A stretch of DNA of 53,609 bases from RGIG5327 sp045612485 (GCA_045612485.1 JAZKZE010000043.1:1-53609), one strand, 5' to 3'. Positions 43,801-52,123 are shown, counted from the first letter of the stretch. The notes: generated by a model from the sequence alone, not told the origin. Program-made: numbers and translations.

Positions 43801-44293
43801 TATCATAAGCTGTTGCTCCAAGTCCGATACCGAGGAAACCACTTTGGTTTACTGTGGTTTCATACGCTTTCGCCCCGTTGTAAACATGCAGTCCGCCGTC
43901 GGAATTGACAATGGATTTGCTTGCGGCGGCTCCGGAGGAAAGAATGATAGCCCCCCAGCTGTTGATGACGTTATCTACAATATTTCCGCCGCCCCATACG
44001 GTAAGTTCCCCGGCGTAACCGATGGTCGTATTGGAGGTGAGGGCACCCAGTCCCACTCCCAGATAACCGCTGCGGTTTACTGTGGTCTTCCGTGCGTATG
44101 CTCCGCTGGAAACATGCAAGGCTCCGTTGGAATTGATAATACTGTTTTCAGCGTAACCGGCACTGAGAAGGTGGGCAGCTCCCCCGCTGTTCATTACTGT
44201 ATTGAAGATCCCGCCGCCGGAATTGACATACACAGTGTCTCCTTTTCCGAGAGTACTGCTGAATTCTATACCGTTAATGTATTTTGTACTCAT
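40886..44293 (-). CDS. AIDA-like strand-loop-strand repeat protein, probable O-heptosylation substrate
   Basis: A 1135-residue protein built of about 19-residue repeats (VNSGG, LSSGAAA, LHVYSGA patterns), the class seen in self-associating autotransporters whose serines are O-heptosylated (AIDA-I, TibA). At DNA level three copies of a 228-bp unit (76 residues, 4 x 19) begin at 43481, 43709 and 43937. A second repeat block covers about residues 500-1000. Unlike classical autotransporters it has no signal peptide and no C-terminal barrel; the end is DDRNLFANSLIASI. It starts 42 bp after the heptosyltransferase gene. The substrate role is inferred from the repeats and the pairing. Confidence 0.8.
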   Translation of the reverse strand: MSTKYINGIEFSSTLGKGDTVYVNSGGGIFNTVMNSGGAAHLLSAGYAENSIINSNGALHVSSGAYARKTTVNRSGYLGVGLGALTSNTTIGYAGELTVWGGGNIVDNVINSWGAIILSSGAAASKSIVNSDGGLHVYNGAKAYETTVNQSGFLGIGLGATAYDTTIGYAGEVTVWGGGKVIDNTINTWGAIILSSGAAASNTIINSDGGLHVYSGASACETTVNQGGFLGVGLGATASKTAIGYAGALTVWGGGYIDESQIGTWGAIILSSGAAANNTQIKANGGLHVYKGASAYSTEVNKGASLGVGSGGMVHGVEVYEDASLTIYDGALVSGTVEVAGKVYAKGNIDTKNAYFILEVSSKNKQTEVMLDSLSALSTPTLYVRVNEPGQRSGSYALAGNASSFNGQIGIYGNLGGSDRFLGNLTVNGPALRNGNADYSLSIANGILYLNVSYAGNPGSAVLHTNNIVTETAVNLSNKTLNSANILIATGGAEICNTVLNGGTIAASNGTLVSSAVMNSGLITAEGAYVENLRMGGGYLAISSGSIADCIEMTGGGLLVQDDATAQNNNISGGTVNVTEDGTVVNTVIHSGVFMEVTEGGESYKTAVMNGGTVVAKDGGDLLHTSVYSGGIVTISDGGTGERIDLYTGAELYIKGDRTTVSGIECKDSEVRLVMELRPETDIQYMSAGRSYEIVNGKFTNGVIDTNTYVEVYSGGMARDLYITGYIEPRNSGSAGVVQLHSGGTGCNLSNHTSGQINVSNGGYLESSYVDTDGEIYIENGGMAKNLTAVSTGYIWIHSGGSASSVDLKEVGLLTVSSGGFVEELTVSAGGHAIVEENNAYAKNVQIYQGGTVEICGGNVQDVVVHNGGLLVFNDQFTVMGGITTLPCSNGQASNVTLMAGGQMALGKTDSATDVVLMGSGASVQVTSASRLTNLTMGEDSYAIVNNGGLLVGGLLHSGALLDARAGSVLTGTFNLLEGNIIAQNGANIVLDLTQSVSAYEPLIKGWENMYGGQITVSVSDSMSGGTYALASTYSGEQEYYDFMYLAIDGNFAGTLNWNQPLSYGSRTYTLVEDGNTAYLHIADGAVYSNERLIADDALADAMGAVDQFAAPLTDVMELWQDDRNLFANSLIASI
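43260..44260 (-). repeat. Tandem 228-bp repeats in the adhesin-like gene
   Basis: The same 15-20-bp words (for example GGAAAGAATGATAGCC) recur at a regular 228-bp spacing (43481, 43709, 43937), with a fourth, less exact unit toward 44165. The period is exactly 76 codons. The near-identity suggests recent duplication and likely copy-number change. Confidence 0.8.
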
Positions 44294-44335
44294 TTTTATT
44301 TATCTCCTGCTTGATGTTTTTCTTCAGTCTGGAAC

Positions 44336-45727
44336 TCAGTTCTTTTTCTCTTCTGGGGAAACTTCTTTGAATGAGGGTATCTTTTTGATCGTATTGATGA
44401 CCTGTTCCGCAGAGATGAGTTTCGTACATTCAAAGTGCCGGTCTGTTCCTTTGTGACGGGGACACCAGAGAAAATCATAATGATCGAAATCTTCCCGCAT
44501 ATCGTTCCAGCAGGAGTGACAGGCATGATAATTGATCACACGGTAAGGTGTGGCAAATTCATTGGTGGGGTGGGTAAAGCCGGAGATCATCACAACCGGA
44601 ACCTTGCATCCCCATGCCAGCCATGCCAGACCGCTGGAAAGCCCGATGAAGAAATCTGCATCTTTAATGAGGTTGATCCTTTCCTGCAAAGGAATATCCC
44701 CTGTAAAGTCTTCCGCCCCATAGGGAATGAAATTCCAGTGCAGACCTGTACCGTGTACTTTTGCCTTGTCGATGCAAAGCACTCTGTAATTGTTCTTCTT
44801 CAGATAATCCACTACGGTCATCCAGCCGAAAGGATTGTTCCAGAATTTTGCCTGACTGCTTGCCTGGGCAGCGATGCACACATATTTTTCCTTGATCTTC
44901 CGGGGGGCGGAAAGATCAAAACGGGGAGGAATATCCTGGGGATCCACATCAAGGATGTAACCGGCAGTACGGTGCAGACCGATATAACGGAAGTCGATGG
45001 GCTGGTTGTCAATATCCCCTTTGAAAAAGAGACCCATGAAATAACATGCGTAGGGTTTGTACCGGACGGTTTCCTCTTTGGTGATAAAGGTGATGTCCGG
45101 ATACTGGTTGCGGACAATATCCGAGGCAAAAGGTGACATGACACAGATCAGACGGCATTTGTGTTTCTGCTGGAAACGTTCCACATAACTGAACCAGCCG
45201 ATACTGTCTCCCAGTGTACCCACAGGAAGCTGGATCATCACTTCCCTGTCTGCCGCATTGTAATCATGTTCAAAGATAGGTTTATCCTCTCCTTTTCTGA
45301 AAATCAGAAGGCGGAAGCGGATGAAAAACTTTTTCACACTGGTGACAAATGCTCCGGGCTGAACGTCTGCGGAGAAAAGCACTACACCTGTTTCAATGTC
45401 CAGAAATGTGACTCTGTACTCTTTCCCGTTCTGGGGGATCAGTACCCGTATCCCGTGATTGAAGTCAAATTTGATCCCTTCCACAGCATCCTGTGTGGGG
45501 ATCTCCGGAATTTTTCCGTAAGTAGTTTCCTGCTGAGGCTGTTCTGCTGATGCTGGAGCAGGTGCTGTTGTCCGGTTTGTGGCGGGGGCGGAAGGGGAAA
45601 CCTGACTTTCCACCGTATTTTTTTCATTATTTCCTGCGGAGATCTGTGTGGAGGTATCCCAGGAATCGTTGATGGAAAATTGCGGAACATCCGCAATCGG
45701 CTTGAAGCTGAATTCTTCTGTGCTCAT
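44336..45727 (-). CDS. Protein O-heptosyltransferase of the TibC/Aah type
   Basis: Transfers heptose from an ADP-heptose donor to serines of strand-loop-strand repeats in the cytoplasm. The 463-residue protein has a disordered N-terminal region (1-95, rich in S, T, A, P, Q), then a beta-hairpin domain (YRVTFLDIETGVVLFSADV). A GT-B core with LGDSIGWFSYVERFQ, AAQASSQAKFWNNPFGW and IGLSSGLAWLAWGCKVPVVMISGFTHP follows. Four cysteines, C403-X2-C406, C422 and C434, match the iron-binding finger described for TibC. It is the first gene of the minus-strand unit. No genes for ADP-heptose synthesis are in the window. Confidence 0.88.
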   Translation of the reverse strand: MSTEEFSFKPIADVPQFSINDSWDTSTQISAGNNEKNTVESQVSPSAPATNRTTAPAPASAEQPQQETTYGKIPEIPTQDAVEGIKFDFNHGIRVLIPQNGKEYRVTFLDIETGVVLFSADVQPGAFVTSVKKFFIRFRLLIFRKGEDKPIFEHDYNAADREVMIQLPVGTLGDSIGWFSYVERFQQKHKCRLICVMSPFASDIVRNQYPDITFITKEETVRYKPYACYFMGLFFKGDIDNQPIDFRYIGLHRTAGYILDVDPQDIPPRFDLSAPRKIKEKYVCIAAQASSQAKFWNNPFGWMTVVDYLKKNNYRVLCIDKAKVHGTGLHWNFIPYGAEDFTGDIPLQERINLIKDADFFIGLSSGLAWLAWGCKVPVVMISGFTHPTNEFATPYRVINYHACHSCWNDMREDFDHYDFLWCPRHKGTDRHFECTKLISAEQVINTIKKIPSFKEVSPEEKKN

Positions 45728-45826
45728 TTTTTCTCCTTTTTGTATGTTTTTCTGTTATATGTTTATTTCGTTATTTTTACAGTTTATGTGCTGCCTTCAG
45801 CTTTGATTCAGGATAATGATATAATT

Positions 45827-45855
45827 AATATAACGCGCGTCCGCGAATAAGTCAA
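45827..45855 (-). promoter_or_regulatory. Sigma70-type promoter of the heptosyltransferase unit
   Basis: On the minus strand TTGACT (45850-45855) and TATATT (45827-45832) are 17 bp apart, about 95 nt before the start codon at 45727. Confidence 0.65.
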
Positions 45856-45932
45856 GTGTCACGGAAATGTATATTTCCGGAATTTTCTCCCGGCAGGCGG
45901 TTTTCTGCCGGAAACAAAAAAGAAATCTGTGC

Positions 45933-45960
45933 TTGTATTTACGGATAAATGTGATATATT
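45933..45960 (+). promoter_or_regulatory. Sigma70-type promoter upstream of the 1824-residue gene
   Basis: TTGTAT (45933-45938) and TATATT (45955-45960) are 16 bp apart. The large gene starts 280 bp downstream, leaving a long leader. Confidence 0.5.
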
Positions 45961-45979
45961 ACTTTCCGGAGGAGTGTGT

Positions 45980-46087
45980 TTGGACGTCAGAATATATCCT
46001 TTGAACAGGATCCGGCGTTTGAATACAGAAAATATGCGATGGAAAGAAGGTCTGCATAAAATAAAAACAGGGATCCGGCGTAAATAA
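45980..46087 (+). CDS. Possible small leader ORF
   Basis: A TTG codon with a strong GGAGGAG ribosome site 5 bp before it opens a 35-codon frame: a basic peptide with Ile-Arg-Arg near both ends of the repeat. A GTG at 45974 is too close to the site. The direct repeat GGATCCGGCGT (46008-46018 and 46071-46081) lies in the same frame, 63 bp apart. The product is not recognised. It could be a leader peptide for the large gene or chance. Confidence 0.25.
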   Translation: MDVRIYPLNRIRRLNTENMRWKEGLHKIKTGIRRK

Positions 46088-46239
46088 TATTCTGAATTAT
46101 AACTTTTTTTGTTTTCAGTGGTTTGTGTTTGGATGACTTGTAGTTTGTTTCCCCGGTTTTGTATTGTGCGGAATATTATGAAAATTGCAGGGAATGTTGT
46201 TGAAATATCCTGTTTTGAAAATAATTATAAATATATGAT

Positions 46240-49200
46240 ATGAATGGAAAACTGACAATGGAACTTGAAAAGAAACCTGTTCAAGTCCAGCCGGAGTTTG
46301 CAAAAAATCATGGCGGAACTGAAAATGAAAAGAGTGCAGCTCTTCCGGAGAACTGCGGGGATTTGACTGTGTTGGAACAGGCGGGTTCTTCTTACAGGGA
46401 ATTGCTGGAAATCAAACTTTCTGTCGAAAAAGAAAATGCTTCGTACCGGAGGAAAATAGAGCTGCTCAGTAAAATGTATGCCTCCATGCAGCAGTTGCTC
46501 CGTGAAAGGGAAGAGGTCCTCAGAAAAGTGGAAAATTGGCAGGATCATGTTCCAGGGATCCTGAAAGTATATAATGAGAAACTGGAAGATGCCGCAGAGG
46601 CACTTGCTGAAACAAAAGGCAGACTTTCTGAAACAAAAGGCAGACTTGCTGAAACAGCTGACCGGCTGTCCGGCACAGAACGGCTTCTCGGGAATGCACA
46701 GGAAAGACTTGCCCTTGCAAAGGATCTTCTGAACGCTGCTTCTGAAAGAGAAGCGCAACTGAAGAAGGAAAGCAGACGCCGTTTCCTGCGGATGGTGGAT
46801 GATTTGTTGCAGGATTCCGGTGCAGTTGTCCGTTCCCTTATGGATGCAAACAATATTCTGAATTCTGATAAGGCGGATATGACCGCTTATGCAGTAGCCC
46901 AGGCATTGAAAGTCTGTCAGGAAAAAGATCTGTTTTTCACTCCGTTACGGAAGATCGTGCGTTTTGCAGAACGTGTATTCCGCAGACCCATAAGAATTTA
47001 TGAATATCTGTTAGTAAAAAAATCTCCTTTCTTTGATGCACAATGGTACAGTAAGACCTATTCTGTTCCTGAAGGAAAAGACCCTGTGGAGCATTATCTT
47101 ACAGAAGGCTGGCTTTTGCGCTATGATCCCTCGCCACTGTTTTCCACCGGAAAATATCTGGATACATATACTCATATCAAAAGCAATCCGCTTGTACATT
47201 TTCTGGAATACGGACGGGTGCAGGGGTATATTGCCGGGCCGCTCGTGACTCCGGAGTATGGAGATTATCAGCTTTTGAAGGATTCTCCCTTTTTTGATGC
47301 CTCCTGGTACGCCCGGACTTATCCTGACGCAGCAGAATGTACCTCAGATGTACTCAGCCATTTTCTTTTGTACGGCTGGAAGGAGAAAAGGGATCCTTCC
47401 GCCTGTTTTTCCACAGCATATTATCTTGCAGAGAATCCGGACGTAAAGGAAAATCCCCTTGCCCATTATCTGCGGTGCGGCAGATATGAGATGCGCAAAG
47501 GTGGAAAAACAGATATTTCTGCCGCAGGTTTTGAGCTTGTTTCCCTGGGATTGTTTGATCCCGCCTGGTATCTGGAAAAGAATCCCGGTGCCGCCGGCAA
47601 GGGTGCATGGATGCACTTTGTAACAGAAGGCTGGAAAGAGGGAAGAGATCCTTCTGCACTCTTTTCCATGGCAGAGTATTACGCAAAATATCCTGAGGCG
47701 CAAGGGGAGAATGCCCTTTTGCATTACTGGAACAGGGAACGGGAAAAACTTTTGAAGGAAGAAGTTTTCGATGTAAGAAAATATGAATTGCCCGCGTACT
47801 GTGATGCGGAAAAACCGGAAATTTCTGTAAAGCAGGAAGTTGCTGCGGAAACGGAAGATGTTGAAACATATAAAGATCCTGTTGAAAAACTTTTCAGGGA
47901 ATCTTTCTACTTTGATGAAAAATGGTATGCGGAAACGTATCCGGACATTGTGGCCAGCGGCAAGGATCCGTTTACGCATTATCTGATCACCGGATACAGA
48001 GAGAGCCGGGATCCGTCAGAATATTTCCATACAGCAGATTATCTTGCCGCAAACCCGGATCTGCCTGCCAATATCAATCCTCTGGCACATTATCTTCAGA
48101 ACGGTATCAGGGAAAAACGCCGTCTTTTCTGCGTTCCCCCGTTGAAGCCTGCGGAATATGTGATTGCGGAGAGTACGGGACTTTTCGATAAGAAGTGGTA
48201 TATGAAACGTTATCCGGATCTGCCTGCAGATATAGATCATCTGGATCATTTTATGCAGACCGGGAGTATGGAAGGACGGGAACCGTCTGAAAACTTCTCT
48301 GTGAATGCGTATAACAACTACAATCCGGATATTAAATTTTCTCCTGCAAATCCTTTTACACACTTTATTTTCAACGGAATATTGGAAAACCGGAAATATG
48401 AGCAGAAATTAAGTGACATGGATGTTTTGAACAGCTATCGTCAGCTGGCGGTTTCTCCGGTTCTTTATGATAAGGATCATTCAGAAAGTCTGCCTTATTC
48501 TGCAAAGAAGACGATCGCAGTGCATCTGCATCTGTGTTATACGGATATGGCGGAATATTTTGTGAAATATTTCCGTATGATCCCGCAAAAGTTTGATCTT
48601 TATATCTCTCTGCCCATGTCTGATCAGACGCAATATTTTGAGGAATTTTTCCGGGACAGACTGCCTAATGTGGATAAAGTTGAAGTGGTAAAGACCGTCA
48701 ACCGCGGAAGGGATATAGCTCCCTTTGTGGTTACATTCGGTAAAAAACTTATGCAGTATGACTGGATCTGCCATGTGCATACCAAACGCAGTCCCCATGC
48801 CGGAAAACTTTCCGGCTGGCTGGATTACATCATGGAGCATCTTTTCGGTTCATCCCGTCAGCTGGAGTATATTTTCTCCCTTCTTGAGCAGAACGTGAGA
48901 ATGATTTTCCCGCCTGCCTACAAGCATCTGGATTATGATGAAACAGGATGGGGCAGAAATTTTGTCCTGTTCAGGGAAGCTCTTGAAAAATATCCTGCAT
49001 TGAATATCAAATGGTTCCCCTCATTCATCGAATTCTCTCACGGCAGTATGCTGTGGGCGAGGGGTTCTGCCATGAAGGGCTTTCTGGATCTTCCCTTCAC
49101 CTATGATGATTTCCCGGAAGAACCTATTGATTCGGATGCTACTCTTGCTCATATCCTTGAGCGTTTGACATTGCTTCAAACGGTCGGTTGCGGGGATAAA

Positions 49201-51714
49201 GCCAATATGTTTTTCCTGAAAGATGATCTGGATGATTATGTCAGATACAATATGATGCAGGAAAAATTACAGCAGTTTGAGTCCATGTTTGCCGGAAACG
49301 GGGAAAATGATCAGAAACTTGTTTTTGTTTCCCATGATTCCGATAAAAGCGGCGGGCCGATCCTTGCCTTGCATATTGCCGAAACCCTCCGGAAGATGAA
49401 GTATAAACTTTACATCATCATTCTGAAGAAAGGGGAATTGTTCGGGGAATTTGAAAAGCAGGGGACAGTCCAGGTTTTTGATCCGGACAATATGGATAAA
49501 CTGAAAAATACCATACCCGTATTGAAGAAAGCCGGTTTCCATAATGTACTTTTCAATACGGTTTTAAGCGGTTCGCTTGCTCCTATGTTCAAACAGGAAA
49601 AATTCAATACAGTATCCCTGATCCATGAAATGGGTTTTTCCATTGAGCATTATCAGTGGCAGAACCATGCAAGACAGGTGATCGACGGCAGTGATAAAAT
49701 CGTCTTCCCCTCTCGTGTCGTTGCCGATTCCTGGAAGGAAGCAAAATTGGAAGTGCCGGAAGAAAAGCAGCTCATCAATCCCCAGGGGGATTACTGGAAG
49801 AAAAATAAATCCCGGCTCTGGAAAAAAGAGGAGGTACGCAAAGAGGTTTGTGAAGATCTTCTTCTGCCGGAGGATTGCCGGATCGTACTTGCCGCGGCTC
49901 TTGTGGAAAAACGCAAGGGGGTGGAGGCTTTTGTGGAAACTGCGGAAAAATTTGCCGCAAAAGATCCGGATGTATATTTTGTATGGATCGGAAGTACTCC
50001 TGACCGGCTTGGTGCTTTGCCGGAACTGGCAGAGAAAATTGACAGATTGCCCAACTGTATCTTTACCGGATTCAGAAAAGAACTGGATAAGTATATGGCG
50101 GCGGCAGATATTTTCTTCCTGCCTTCTCTGGCAGATCCTTTCCCTGCGGTATCTCTGCTTGCCACAAGTCAGGCTACGCCTGTTGTTCTTTGTGAAGGAT
50201 ATACCGGAAGTGCAGATTTCTGCCGGAATTTTGATGCAGGAATGGTCAAAGAATACAGTACGGAGGCTTTTGTTTCGGAAATAGAGAAACTTCTCTATGA
50301 TGAAAAACTGCATGAAAAAGTAAGTCAGCAATCTCTGGATTTCAGCAGGAATTTCCATTCCATGCGGCAGTATCTTATAGAATTGCTTTCACTTTATCCG
50401 GGAGGATTGAAAAAAGTTTCCTGTATCGTTCCCAATTATCAGTATGAAAAATATCTGCCGGAACGTTTGAACAGTGTATTGAGTCAGGATTATCCCATCT
50501 ATGATATTGTATTCCTGGATGACTGCTCTCGGGACAAGAGTCTGGAAGTGGCGGAAAAGATCCTGTCCGAAGGGGGGATCGACTATACGGTTCTTCCCAA
50601 TACAGTCAATTCCGGCTGTGTGTTCCGGCAGTGGTTCAAAGGCATCGAAGCTGCCAAAGGGGATTTTATATGGATCGCGGAAGCAGATGATGCCTGTTCT
50701 CCGGAATTTCTGCAAAAAACCGTACCGGCGTTCAGTGATCCTGATGTGAACCTGAGTTATGCACAGAGCTGTCTTATGGACGGGACTGGCAAAGTATATA
50801 ACAGTAATTTCAAGAGCCATACGGATAATATTTCCCGCAGCAAGTGGCTTCAGCGTTATATTGCCCCCTTTGATCTGGAGATCAATGACGGTCTGGCGAT
50901 CAAAAACACCATTCCCAATGCCAGTGCCATCCTTATCCGTAAATCGGCGTGCGGCAAGATCAACAAGGAGTTTCTTTTTGAGTTCAAAGTTGCCGGGGAC
51001 TGGGTATTTTATGTGGAATTGCTGAAAGGGGGGAAGGTGGCATTCACTCCGGAGATCCTCAATTATTACCGCAGACATAATGTTTCGGTGGTCAATAAAA
51101 ATCTTACCCGGAATCTGCAGGAGATCGAGAAGATCCATGCGTATCTTCTGAAAAACTTTGTTTTGAACAATTCCACCATCCTTGCCATGAAGGAGGAGTA
51201 CTATGTAAATTACAACGGGCTGCCTTCGGAAGGATTCACACCCACGTTGAAATATGAAGATTTCCTCCGGAATGAAGAGGGGAAATTGTGCATGTTTGTA
51301 ACCGATGATCTGAAGAAGAACAGATTTGTTTTGCCGGGATTTTTGAAGCGTTGTGCGGAAAAAAATGAAGTGAGACTTATTTATGCCGGGGATGCTGTCA
51401 TTGATTATGATTTCCTTGCGGAAGTTCTTCCGGAAAATGTGGCATTCCGCCGTCTGGAGGATCTTATGGCAGAGAAACAGCAGAACCGGAAAAGCGGGAT
51501 TGTTGTTGTAACGGAACTATCCTCAGGAAAGAGCCGGGACATTATCAAACAGCTTGGTTTCCTGATTTCCGGTAATGATGCGATCATGGTGTATGACTCG
51601 AAAAGCATGGCGGCACTGAAACAGCCTCTTCTCAAAGAGCTGGATAAATTCCTTTCCGGAAGTTTTGAAGGTGGCAGCCGTAAAAAGGTCACAACCTATT
51701 CCCTTTGGGAGTAA
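46240..51714 (+). CDS. Giant multidomain glycosyltransferase (coiled coil, WY repeats, RgpF, GT4, GT2)
   Basis: An 1824-residue cytoplasmic-looking protein. Order of parts: coiled coil (about 50-185, with a 7-residue ETKGRL tandem); five repeats of about 75-90 residues starting near 261, 349, 436, 554 and 646 (FDxxWYxxxYPD, HYLxxGWKExRDPS, NPLxHYL); a rhamnan synthesis F domain (756-980, IAVHLHLCYTDM, NRGRDIAPF, HVHTKRS); a GT4 domain (1024-1370, SHDSDKSGGP); a GT2 domain (1390-1640, CIVPNYQYEKYLPERL, EADDA metal site); and a short C-terminal domain. It probably builds a long surface glycan. No ribosome site precedes the ATG at 46240, and the ATG at 46258 is an alternative. Confidence 0.88.
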   Translation: MNGKLTMELEKKPVQVQPEFAKNHGGTENEKSAALPENCGDLTVLEQAGSSYRELLEIKLSVEKENASYRRKIELLSKMYASMQQLLREREEVLRKVENWQDHVPGILKVYNEKLEDAAEALAETKGRLSETKGRLAETADRLSGTERLLGNAQERLALAKDLLNAASEREAQLKKESRRRFLRMVDDLLQDSGAVVRSLMDANNILNSDKADMTAYAVAQALKVCQEKDLFFTPLRKIVRFAERVFRRPIRIYEYLLVKKSPFFDAQWYSKTYSVPEGKDPVEHYLTEGWLLRYDPSPLFSTGKYLDTYTHIKSNPLVHFLEYGRVQGYIAGPLVTPEYGDYQLLKDSPFFDASWYARTYPDAAECTSDVLSHFLLYGWKEKRDPSACFSTAYYLAENPDVKENPLAHYLRCGRYEMRKGGKTDISAAGFELVSLGLFDPAWYLEKNPGAAGKGAWMHFVTEGWKEGRDPSALFSMAEYYAKYPEAQGENALLHYWNREREKLLKEEVFDVRKYELPAYCDAEKPEISVKQEVAAETEDVETYKDPVEKLFRESFYFDEKWYAETYPDIVASGKDPFTHYLITGYRESRDPSEYFHTADYLAANPDLPANINPLAHYLQNGIREKRRLFCVPPLKPAEYVIAESTGLFDKKWYMKRYPDLPADIDHLDHFMQTGSMEGREPSENFSVNAYNNYNPDIKFSPANPFTHFIFNGILENRKYEQKLSDMDVLNSYRQLAVSPVLYDKDHSESLPYSAKKTIAVHLHLCYTDMAEYFVKYFRMIPQKFDLYISLPMSDQTQYFEEFFRDRLPNVDKVEVVKTVNRGRDIAPFVVTFGKKLMQYDWICHVHTKRSPHAGKLSGWLDYIMEHLFGSSRQLEYIFSLLEQNVRMIFPPAYKHLDYDETGWGRNFVLFREALEKYPALNIKWFPSFIEFSHGSMLWARGSAMKGFLDLPFTYDDFPEEPIDSDATLAHILERLTLLQTVGCGDKANMFFLKDDLDDYVRYNMMQEKLQQFESMFAGNGENDQKLVFVSHDSDKSGGPILALHIAETLRKMKYKLYIIILKKGELFGEFEKQGTVQVFDPDNMDKLKNTIPVLKKAGFHNVLFNTVLSGSLAPMFKQEKFNTVSLIHEMGFSIEHYQWQNHARQVIDGSDKIVFPSRVVADSWKEAKLEVPEEKQLINPQGDYWKKNKSRLWKKEEVRKEVCEDLLLPEDCRIVLAAALVEKRKGVEAFVETAEKFAAKDPDVYFVWIGSTPDRLGALPELAEKIDRLPNCIFTGFRKELDKYMAAADIFFLPSLADPFPAVSLLATSQATPVVLCEGYTGSADFCRNFDAGMVKEYSTEAFVSEIEKLLYDEKLHEKVSQQSLDFSRNFHSMRQYLIELLSLYPGGLKKVSCIVPNYQYEKYLPERLNSVLSQDYPIYDIVFLDDCSRDKSLEVAEKILSEGGIDYTVLPNTVNSGCVFRQWFKGIEAAKGDFIWIAEADDACSPEFLQKTVPAFSDPDVNLSYAQSCLMDGTGKVYNSNFKSHTDNISRSKWLQRYIAPFDLEINDGLAIKNTIPNASAILIRKSACGKINKEFLFEFKVAGDWVFYVELLKGGKVAFTPEILNYYRRHNVSVVNKNLTRNLQEIEKIHAYLLKNFVLNNSTILAMKEEYYVNYNGLPSEGFTPTLKYEDFLRNEEGKLCMFVTDDLKKNRFVLPGFLKRCAEKNEVRLIYAGDAVIDYDFLAEVLPENVAFRRLEDLMAEKQQNRKSGIVVVTELSSGKSRDIIKQLGFLISGNDAIMVYDSKSMAALKQPLLKELDKFLSGSFEGGSRKKVTTYSLWE
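46607..46647 (+). repeat. 21-bp tandem repeat encoding a coiled-coil heptad
   Basis: CTGAAACAAAAGGCAGACTT occurs at 46607-46626 and again at 46628-46647, and a third, partly diverged copy follows. The 21-bp period equals one heptad, so copy changes would keep the coiled coil in register. Confidence 0.7.
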
Positions 51715-51729
51715 GAAAAGTCTGAATAT

Positions 51730-52040
51730 ACAAATGAGGGGTGTTGCAAAACCGTAACAGGATCGCAACAGCCCCAATAAAATATGCAAATCGGGTTTCA
51801 AGCCCCGTCGGGACGCAGGAAAAAAACGCAACACAGGTGTTCATCTCCCTCACGGGAAATAATAACAGATTGTATATTTCCATCCCTATCCGACAGATTT
51901 TTTTTCCTGCATCCCTGCGGGACTCCATTCGTAATGGGATACATACCAGTACTTGAAACCCCGGGCTGGACTCTACCATTCCTGCGGGACTTGTCATATA
52001 CTTTTGTTTCCGGGTTCAGGCAGAGTTTCCTGATCGTTTA
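51730..52040. repeat. REP-like intergenic repeat region
   Basis: No gene is supported here. On the minus strand AGTCCCGCAGGAAT and GAGTCCCGCAGGGAT recur about 65 bp apart, with AGCCCGGGGTTTCAAG and GGGGCTTGAAACCCG between or beside them. This is the look of dispersed, partly palindromic intergenic repeats seen in many large bacterial genomes. A mobile origin is inferred from my memory of such repeats, not tested. Confidence 0.5.
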
Positions 52041-52083
52041 GTGGAATATACATGAAAAATATGGGATCACTGTGATTTTATCC

Positions 52084-52123
52084 AAAAAAAAGGACTGCCG
52101 CAAATGGAATATCTGCGGCAGCC
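52084..52123 (-). terminator. Terminator of the second prepilin-like gene
   Basis: On the minus strand CTGCCGCA pairs with TGCGGCAG across an 11-nt loop, followed by T8. It begins 26 bp after the stop codon of the gene. Confidence 0.88.

Noticed and set aside
43260..44260. Regular repeats as a CRISPR array
   Set aside because: The period is 228 bp and in frame with a protein repeat; there are no short repeat-spacer units.
43070..44314. Open frame of about 414 codons on the plus strand across the repeats
   Set aside because: It mirrors the repeats of the adhesin-like gene and has no independent support.
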